Shown in pieces: positions 32,897 to 38,145 of a DNA stretch of 62,896 nt. The notes beneath the pieces are model-generated. The model was not told the origin of the DNA, did not search any database, and saw only the letters and a list, made by a program, of their open reading frames with translations. The DNA comes from DATLNF01 sp046590575 (GTDB lineage Bacteria; Actinomycetota; Actinomycetes; BP-191). Made by a program: the position numbers and the translations under genes. Where the stretch lies: the NCBI GenBank assembly GCA_046590575.1, contig JBKJUS010000061.1, positions 1 through 62,896 on the forward strand. The letters run 5' to 3'. Every line of letters begins with the position of its first letter. The first letter of the stretch is position 1.

Positions 32897-33586
32897 TCAG
32901 ACTTTGCGCAGCACGGTGACGACCCGGCCGAGGATGGTCGCTTCGTTGCCCGGGATCGGGGAGTACGCCGGGTTGTGCGGCATCAGCCACACCTGCTGGC
33001 CGCGCTTCTTGTAGGTCTTGACCGTGGCCTCGCCGTCGATCATCGCCGCGACGATGTCGCCATTGTCGGCGTTGGGCTGCTGGCGTACGACGACCCAGTC
33101 GCCGTCGGCGATCGCCGCGTCGATCATCGAGTCGCCGACCACCCGCAGCATGAACAGGGTGCCCTCGCCGACCAGCTCGCGCGGCAGCGGGAAGACCCCG
33201 TCGATGACCTCCTCGGCCAGGATCGGCCCGCCGGCGGCGATGCGCCCGACGATCGGTACGTAGGTCGGCGTCGGCCGTGCCGCGCGGGTCTCCTCGGAGT
33301 CCTCGGGCTCGGCGGCGGCGAAGACCTCCATGGCGCGTGGCCGGTTGGCATCGCGGCGCAAGTAGCCCTTCTTCTGCAGGCTCTCCAGCTGGTGGTGGAC
33401 GCTCGACGTCGATGTCAGGCCGACGGCGTCACCGATCTCGCGCACGCTCGGGGGATAGCCCCGTCGCTCCACGGCGTCGCGAATGACCTCGAGCACCTTG
33501 CGCTGGCGTGGGGTCAAGCCGCTCTCGTCGGGCGGGCCGTCGGGGAGCTCCTTGACCGTGCCGGTGGGGATGTCGGACTTCTTCAT
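32897..33586 (-). CDS. lexA: SOS repressor LexA
   Basis: 229 residues. The N-terminal winged helix (about 20-85) contains LTPRQRKVLEVIRDAVERRGYPPSVREI and SSVHHQLESL. The Ala-Gly cleavage site lies in GRIAAGGPILAEE. Catalytic Ser is in VGDSMIDAAI and catalytic Lys in ATVKTYKK. On RecA-ssDNA activation it cleaves itself and derepresses SOS genes. AGGAGG precedes the ATG. An SOS box lies 61 bp upstream, consistent with autorepression. Confidence 0.97.
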   Translation of the reverse strand: MKKSDIPTGTVKELPDGPPDESGLTPRQRKVLEVIRDAVERRGYPPSVREIGDAVGLTSTSSVHHQLESLQKKGYLRRDANRPRAMEVFAAAEPEDSEETRAARPTPTYVPIVGRIAAGGPILAEEVIDGVFPLPRELVGEGTLFMLRVVGDSMIDAAIADGDWVVVRQQPNADNGDIVAAMIDGEATVKTYKKRGQQVWLMPHNPAYSPIPGNEATILGRVVTVLRKV

Positions 33587-33646
33587 CAGTGCCTCCTGCG
33601 CAGCGTGCTGGTGTCGAGCCGACGGTAGCGGTGCGAAGCGGCGATA

Positions 33647-33662
33647 TCAAACACCTGTTCGA
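33647..33662. promoter_or_regulatory. SOS box 1 (LexA operator)
   Basis: TCAAACACCTGTTCGA matches the actinobacterial consensus TCGAACNNNNGTTCGA with one mismatch. It lies 61 bp upstream of lexA and is suited to autorepression. Confidence 0.85.
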
Positions 33663-33703
33663 AAAAGTTTCGCCCGAGTCTGGATTCTGTCGCCCAGGGC
33701 GGG

Positions 33704-33709
33704 TATACA
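33704..33709 (+). promoter_or_regulatory. Candidate -10 element for the LysM gene
   Basis: TATACA within GGGTATACAT, about 55 bp before the LysM start and 16 bp before SOS box 2, so LexA bound at box 2 would block initiation or early elongation. No strong -35 is seen at the usual distance. Confidence 0.35.
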
Positions 33710-33725
33710 TCGCACAGACGTTCGA

Positions 33726-33741
33726 TCGAACACCTATTCGT
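33726..33741. promoter_or_regulatory. SOS box 2 (LexA operator)
   Basis: TCGAACACCTATTCGT, two mismatches from the consensus in its right half. It lies 22 bp upstream of the LysM gene and shares the ACACCT core with box 1. Confidence 0.75.
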
Positions 33742-33763
33742 TTTGTCACACCCGGGAGTCAGC

Positions 33764-34180
33764 ATGAGCGCTATGACCTACCAGACGCCCGTCACCTCAG
33801 CCGCGCCTGGGCACGGCCAGCGCCGCGCCCAGACCTCCGTTCTTCTCCGCGACCGGCGGGCCACGCCGGCTGCGACGACGGCCTCGCCGGCCAGGCTCAC
33901 CCGGCGAGGCCGCGTCGTCGTGGTCCTGGTGCTGGCCGCGTTGACGCTGCTGGCCTTCTCGCTCGGCCGCGCGACGACCTCCGACGCCACGCGCGGGGGG
34001 CCGGTGGCACCACGGCCGACGACCGTCGTGCAGCCGGGCGACACTCTCTGGTCGATCGCCCGGCGCATCGAGCCCGGGGTCGACCCGCGGCGGACGGTCG
34101 AGCGGCTGAGCTCACTCAACGACCTCGGTGGCCGGCCGATCCAGGCCGGCCAGCGGCTCACCCTGCCTTACCCCGGCTAG
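33764..34180 (+). CDS. SOS-linked LysM protein (YneA / Rv2719c-like)
   Basis: 138 residues: a cytoplasmic N-terminus, one membrane helix (VVVVLVLAALTLLAFSLG, about 47-64) and an extracellular LysM domain (VVQPGDTLWSIARRI...AGQRLTLPYPG). Divergent from lexA behind an SOS box, as are the LysM-type division inhibitor YneA in Bacillus and Rv2719c next to lexA in Mycobacterium. The likely role is to slow division or modify peptidoglycan during DNA damage. GGGAG sits 5 bases before the ATG at 33764. Confidence 0.85.
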   Translation: MSAMTYQTPVTSAAPGHGQRRAQTSVLLRDRRATPAATTASPARLTRRGRVVVVLVLAALTLLAFSLGRATTSDATRGGPVAPRPTTVVQPGDTLWSIARRIEPGVDPRRTVERLSSLNDLGGRPIQAGQRLTLPYPG

Positions 34181-34265
34181 CCGCCGTACACCGGCCCGCC
34201 GACTGTCCGGGTCGCCACGTAAAGTTACGCACCCGCGACCGTCCTCCGGCTGGGAGACTGTGGTC

Positions 34266-35477
34266 ATGCGACGGGACGAAGCACGGTCGTTGGCAGACGT
34301 CGCCGCCTACGGCGTGACGGCGTTGGTCGGGGCGGTCGAGGATGTCCAGCTCGCGGTAACGAAGCGGGCGTACGACGCGATCGGCCCGGTCGCCGTCGTA
34401 CCCCGGGTCGCCCAGCACGCCGTGACCAGTGGCGTCTACGCCGCCGTGCGCGCAGGGACGACGGTCGTCGCGAGAGCCGCAGGCCTTGCGGCCCAGCAGA
34501 AGTGCGCCGCCGACGATGTCGCGCAACCACTTGACGAGACCCGTCGGGCCCGGTGGCTCGCGGCGTTGAACTGTGCTTTCGGCGATGCGCTCACCGAGGC
34601 GCGCAGCCCGCTCGCCGGCCAGCTCTCGATCCGAGTCGACCGCCGTCCGGTGCCCGTCACCCAAGACGGCCTGGCCGTCGCCTTCCCGGGCGTCCGCGGC
34701 CGCCTCGTCGTTTTCGTGCACGGTCTGGGCGGCACGGAAACCGCGTGGGGCAATCCGTCGTACGGCGACCGGCTCGAGACCGACGTCGATGACGTGACCG
34801 CGGTGTTCCTGCGCTACAACACCGGCCGGCACATCAGCGCCAACGGCCACGACCTCGACGCACTGCTCGACGAGCTGGTCACCCACTGGCCGACGACGGT
34901 CACCCAGCTGGTGCTCGTCGGCCATTCGATGGGTGGCCTGGTGATCCGCAGCGCCTGCCACTACGCCGAGCAGGGCGACCACACCTGGCCCAAGCTGGTC
35001 ACCGACGCGTTCAGCCTCGGCAGCCCGCACCGGGGCGCGCCGCTCGAGCGGGCCGTCAACGTGATCACCGCAGCGCTCGGCACAATTCCCGAGGTCGCGC
35101 CGCTGGCCCAGCTTGTCGACCGGCGAAGCGCCGGGGTCAAGGACCTGCGCTACGGCTACCTGCTCGACGACGACTGGGGTGGCTACGACGCCGACGAGGT
35201 CAGGATCGACCGCGGCACCGACGTACCGCTGCTCCCGAACGTGCGCCAGCACTTCATCGCCGCCACGCTGACCACCAAGATCGACGGGCGGGTCGGTGCA
35301 CTCGTCGGCGACCTGCTGGTGCTGCCGGCCAGCGCGCACGGCCAGGCGTACGGCGAGCGGCGTACCAGCTTCCCGATCGAGCGCACCCACTCCGTCGGTG
35401 GCGCTCACCACCTCGCCCTGCTGCAGCACGAGCAGGTCTACACCCTGATTCGCGACGCGCTCGCCGAGCGGCCCTGA
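34266..35477 (+). CDS. Alpha/beta-hydrolase (esterase/lipase-like)
   Basis: 403 residues, apparently cytoplasmic. A helical N-terminal part (about 1-120) precedes the hydrolase core with VVFVHGLGGTETAWG, nucleophile elbow GHSMGG and a LGSPHRGAPLE segment (Gly-Ser-Pro-His as in PGAP1/lipase-type serine esterases). The late THSVGGAHHLALL probably supplies the catalytic His. I do not know its substrate. It is one of three genes lying between the LysM gene and nrdR, which are neighbours in mycobacteria. Confidence 0.85.
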   Translation: MRRDEARSLADVAAYGVTALVGAVEDVQLAVTKRAYDAIGPVAVVPRVAQHAVTSGVYAAVRAGTTVVARAAGLAAQQKCAADDVAQPLDETRRARWLAALNCAFGDALTEARSPLAGQLSIRVDRRPVPVTQDGLAVAFPGVRGRLVVFVHGLGGTETAWGNPSYGDRLETDVDDVTAVFLRYNTGRHISANGHDLDALLDELVTHWPTTVTQLVLVGHSMGGLVIRSACHYAEQGDHTWPKLVTDAFSLGSPHRGAPLERAVNVITAALGTIPEVAPLAQLVDRRSAGVKDLRYGYLLDDDWGGYDADEVRIDRGTDVPLLPNVRQHFIAATLTTKIDGRVGALVGDLLVLPASAHGQAYGERRTSFPIERTHSVGGAHHLALLQHEQVYTLIRDALAERP

Positions 35478-35482
35478 CGCAC

Positions 35483-35528
35483 GAGCTGCGGCCTGGCGTG
35501 TCATAGACGACACACCAGACCGCAGCTC
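35483..35528. repeat. Dispersed intergenic hairpin, copy A
   Basis: Arms of 20 bases (left GAGCTGCGGCCTGGCGTGTC) around ATAGAC. Two arm differences would be C-A on the plus strand but G-U on the minus strand, so the minus-strand RNA would pair throughout. The core GTGTCATAGACGACAC is shared with copies B and C. It begins 6 bp after a stop codon. No U-tract follows. Confidence 0.8.
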
Positions 35529-35561
35529 CCGGCCAGACCGCAGCTCCCGGCCAGGCCGCAG
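35516..35561. repeat. 18-bp tandem repeat next to hairpin copy A
   Basis: CAGACCGCAGCTCCCGGC occurs twice in tandem (35516-35533 and 35534-35551), followed by a partial third unit CAGGCCGCAG. The unit is built from the right arm of the hairpin, as if by slippage. Confidence 0.85.
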
Positions 35562-35635
35562 AAAGTTTGAACGGATCGCCGCGCCCGGCCATCTCAGCCT
35601 TCGGTAACACTGCGACTCACAGTGCGGGGCGAGCG

Positions 35636-36178
35636 ATGGTCGAGCTGGCGGGAGTGATGATGTCGGGCAGGTCGCCGGGCACCGCACGCCTGGCGGGACT
35701 GACCGCCGCCCGGACGGCGGCGTACGTCGAGTGCTTCGACACCCACTTTCCTCGGCTGGCCGGATACTGCGCGACGATGACCGGTGACCGCCACGTCGGG
35801 GCGGAGATCGCGCAAGAGGCTTTTGCGCGCCTGTTCGCCAAGTGGGTCGGCGTGCGCGACCCGAAGGCCTACGTCTACCTCGTGGCCACCAACGTCGCCC
35901 GCGAGCGATGGCGGCGGGCCGCCCGGGAGCGCACGGCGTACGCCGACATGGCTCATCGCGCTGCGTTTGTCGACCACGTCGCGCCGCCCGACTTCGAGCT
36001 GCGTGATCTCGTCGAGCGACTGCCGAGGCGGCAGCGCGACGCGGTGCTGCTGCGCTACTACGCCGACCTGCCCGTCCTCGACGTCGCTGCCTTGATGTCG
36101 TTGCCCGAGGGCACCGTGAAACGACTGCTGCACGAGGCGCGCCATGCCCTCGGGCTGGCCATAGGAGACGACCGATGA
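35636..36178 (+). CDS. ECF-type RNA polymerase sigma factor 2
   Basis: 180 residues of the SigE/SigM-like ECF type. Region 2 includes GAEIAQEAFARLFAKWVGVRDPKAYVYLVATNVARERWRR (about 45-90); region 4 includes LPRRQRDAVLLRYYADLPVLDVAALMSLPEGTVKRLLHEARHAL (about 125-175). Start taken at the ATG at 35636; a GTG/ATG 69 bp upstream reads through the repeat-rich leader and is less likely. The stop overlaps the next gene (ATGA). That partner is not a zinc-finger anti-sigma but a membrane-anchored BsuPI-domain protein. Confidence 0.88.
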   Translation: MVELAGVMMSGRSPGTARLAGLTAARTAAYVECFDTHFPRLAGYCATMTGDRHVGAEIAQEAFARLFAKWVGVRDPKAYVYLVATNVARERWRRAARERTAYADMAHRAAFVDHVAPPDFELRDLVERLPRRQRDAVLLRYYADLPVLDVAALMSLPEGTVKRLLHEARHALGLAIGDDR

Positions 36179-37146
36179 GCACACCCGCGCTGCCCGATCC
36201 GATCCGGTCCGTGCCGGCCGAGCCCGGCACCCTCGGAAATGTGCTGGCAACCGCGCGCCGCCGCCGGGCGCGACGTCTGCAGGCTTGTGGTGGGGCCGGC
36301 GCAGTGGTGCTGCTCGTGTCGGTGCTCGCCGTGTCGCTCGGCGGCGGCGATGGCAGTCAGAGCATCGGCATCACCGGCGACCCAGCACCACTCACCGCGT
36401 CGGAGTCGCCGGATCCGGATGCGTCCGAGCAGGCGCGCCAGTGCGAGAGTCGTCCGGCGGTGACGGCCGAGGGCGTCGAGGTTGTGGAGACGGTGTGCGT
36501 CACGGGGGAGTCTGCGGAGCCCGGCGCGGACTCGGGGTCGCCGCAGCCGACCAGCAGCACCAAGCCGACGCCGGGCGAGTCTGCCGGGGGTATCACGCCG
36601 TCGAGCGAGCCAATCGCGGAGCCGACGCCGACGAAGTCGGCGCCACCCCGGCCGACGCCAACACCGCGGCCGACGCCGACGAGCAAGCCGACATCGACCC
36701 CCGCTCCCGATCCCACCGGCCCCCCGAGCGAGGCAGCGCGCGGTGACCTGCGTACTGCTTATGTCGAGGGCTCGGTCCAGTGCAAGGAGGGGATGGTCTG
36801 GTGCGCCGGCGCGCGGCCGGAGGGCAGCCGCCCGGTCGACTTCTACGTCCGCGCGTGCCGGGACGCCGACGCCGGGCCGGGCACGATGAGCATCAGCCCC
36901 CCGCAGGCCGACTTCGCCGTACGCAAGGATGGCCGGCAGCTGTGGCGCTGGTCCTCGGGCCGCGCGTTCCCCGCGGTGCAGGGCTCGCTCGAGGTGCAGC
37001 CCGGCGACTGCCAGGAGTGGTCGACCACTTGGCGGGGCGTCGACGACTACAACCGCGGGCTGCCGGCCGGCACCTACGAGCTGCTGGCCTTCATCACGGC
37101 CGAGGAGTTTCCCAACCCGGAGTCGCTGACCTTCCCGCTCGGCTAG
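36175..37146 (+). CDS. Single-pass membrane protein with extracellular Pro/Thr-rich stalk and BsuPI-like domain
   Basis: 323 residues. A cytoplasmic N-terminus (about 1-38, Arg-rich: ATARRRRARRLQ) is followed by one membrane helix (GAVVLLVSVLAVSLGGG), a Ser/Pro/Thr-rich stalk to about residue 185 with PTPTPRPTPTSKPT, and a C-terminal domain resembling the BsuPI intracellular proteinase inhibitor fold (DFAVRKDGRQLWRWSSGRAF, LEVQPGDCQEWSTTW, GLPAGTYELLAFI). Two cysteine pairs may form disulphides. ATGA overlap with the sigma gene suggests it is the sigma regulator, with the short cytoplasmic end as the contact site; this is inference. Confidence 0.72.
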   Translation: MSTPALPDPIRSVPAEPGTLGNVLATARRRRARRLQACGGAGAVVLLVSVLAVSLGGGDGSQSIGITGDPAPLTASESPDPDASEQARQCESRPAVTAEGVEVVETVCVTGESAEPGADSGSPQPTSSTKPTPGESAGGITPSSEPIAEPTPTKSAPPRPTPTPRPTPTSKPTSTPAPDPTGPPSEAARGDLRTAYVEGSVQCKEGMVWCAGARPEGSRPVDFYVRACRDADAGPGTMSISPPQADFAVRKDGRQLWRWSSGRAFPAVQGSLEVQPGDCQEWSTTWRGVDDYNRGLPAGTYELLAFITAEEFPNPESLTFPLG

Positions 37147-37148
37147 CT

Positions 37149-37180
37149 CCGGACCGGGCTCGAATCCAGGCTCGGTCCGG
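37149..37180 (+). terminator. Hairpin after the BsuPI-domain gene
   Basis: CCGGACCG and CGGTCCGG pair across a 16-base loop, 3 bp after the stop codon. Probably the terminator of the sigma/BsuPI unit; no U-run. Confidence 0.55.
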
Positions 37181-37223
37181 GTTGGAGCGTCGGCGGAGTT
37201 CCCGCCCGTTCAGCCGACCTGAC

Positions 37224-37263
37224 CCGCGGTCTGGCGTGTCATAGATGACACGCATGACCGCGG
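37224..37263. repeat. Dispersed intergenic hairpin, copy B
   Basis: 19-base arms (left CCGCGGTCTGGCGTGTCAT) around AG, with a two-base internal mismatch. Core GTGTCATAGATGACAC as in copy C and, with one change, copy A. It lies 83 bp before nrdR in a 200-bp gap that otherwise holds only the hairpin at 37149-37180. Confidence 0.8.
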
Positions 37264-37346
37264 CTCTCGGTGGGGCCAGCGGTGGCGAGGCCGGTCCCGG
37301 GTGGTCGCGGAGCTAGCGGGTCGGCGGCCTCGGTAGGCTCGCGCCC

Positions 37347-37814
37347 ATGCGCTGCCCGTTCTGCCGTCACCCGGACTCGCGCGTGGTGGACAGCCGCGAG
37401 GTCGACGAGGGTACGGCGATCCGACGGCGCCGCTCCTGCCCGGAGTGCGAGACTCGCTTCACCACCATGGAGACTGCGAGCCTGCTGGTGGTCAAGCGCA
37501 ACGGCACCAAGGAACCGTTCAGCCGGGGCAAGGTGGTGATCGGCGTACGCCGGGCGTGCAAGGGCCGGCCGGTCGACGACGACCAGCTCGCAACCCTGGC
37601 CCAGCACGTCGAGGACGCGATCCGGGCCAAGGGCCAGGTCGAGGTGCCCAGTGGCGACGTGGGTCTGGCCATCCTTGGGCCGCTGCGCGAGCTCGATGAG
37701 GTGGCCTACTTGCGCTTCGCCAGCGTCTACCGGGCCTTCGAGGAGGTCGGCGACTTCGAGCGAGAGATCGCCGGGCTCAAGTCCGGAAAGGCACCGGTCC
37801 AGCCAGACGCCTGA
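37347..37814 (+). CDS. nrdR: Transcriptional repressor NrdR
   Basis: 155 residues. The N-terminal zinc ribbon uses CPFC (residues 3-6) and CPEC (about 31-34). The ATP-cone follows (VVKRNGTKEPFSRGKVVIGVRRACKGRPV), reading ATP/dATP. It represses ribonucleotide reductase genes through NrdR boxes. A reductase gene often follows in actinobacteria, but none is present here. ATG at 37347. Confidence 0.96.
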   Translation: MRCPFCRHPDSRVVDSREVDEGTAIRRRRSCPECETRFTTMETASLLVVKRNGTKEPFSRGKVVIGVRRACKGRPVDDDQLATLAQHVEDAIRAKGQVEVPSGDVGLAILGPLRELDEVAYLRFASVYRAFEEVGDFEREIAGLKSGKAPVQPDA

Positions 37815-37905
37815 GTCGCTGCGCGCTGCGTCCGCGACGAGTCGACGCGCAGTCGCTCTGCTGATCGGGTCGGCACGCCCCGACGTTCGAGAACGACCGC
37901 GCGTC

Positions 37906-38055
37906 TCAGCGGTCGTACTTCATGCGTGCCGTGTGCTCCGTCCCGTCGTCCAGCGCGAGCGTCACCACCGCGCATGTTCCAGCCAGGGAGGGATCGCCGT
38001 AGAAGGTCGCCTCGTAGCGACCGTTGCCGAGCTCTCGGCGGGACCCACGGCTCAA
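37906..38055 (-). pseudogene. Possible remnant or very short gene in the nrdR/P1-peptidase gap
   Basis: The 331-bp stretch 37815-38145 has no full gene. On the minus strand a frame ending at 37906 reads GNGRYEATFYGDPSLAG and, after a Cys-Ala pair, VVTLALDDGTEHTARMKYDR, which looks like the C-terminal strands of a real beta-rich domain. It has only a TTG start (38055). A separate frame just upstream (about 38058-38145) has good codon use (QFAVKGIST) but ends in TGA near the junction, as if one gene had been broken by a frameshift. Treated as a decayed gene; a 49-residue protein is the alternative. Confidence 0.3.
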
Positions 38056-38145
38056 GACACGAGTTCGCGAGGAGTCTTTGTGGACTGGGCAGCGCGCGTT
38101 GAGATGCCCTTCACGGCGAACTGCGGAGCTGACGTCGCGGCGTGA

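Noticed and set aside
37249..38145. Gene on the plus strand downstream of nrdR
   Set aside because: The long open frame there overlaps nrdR in another phase and has poor codon use with no recognisable domain.
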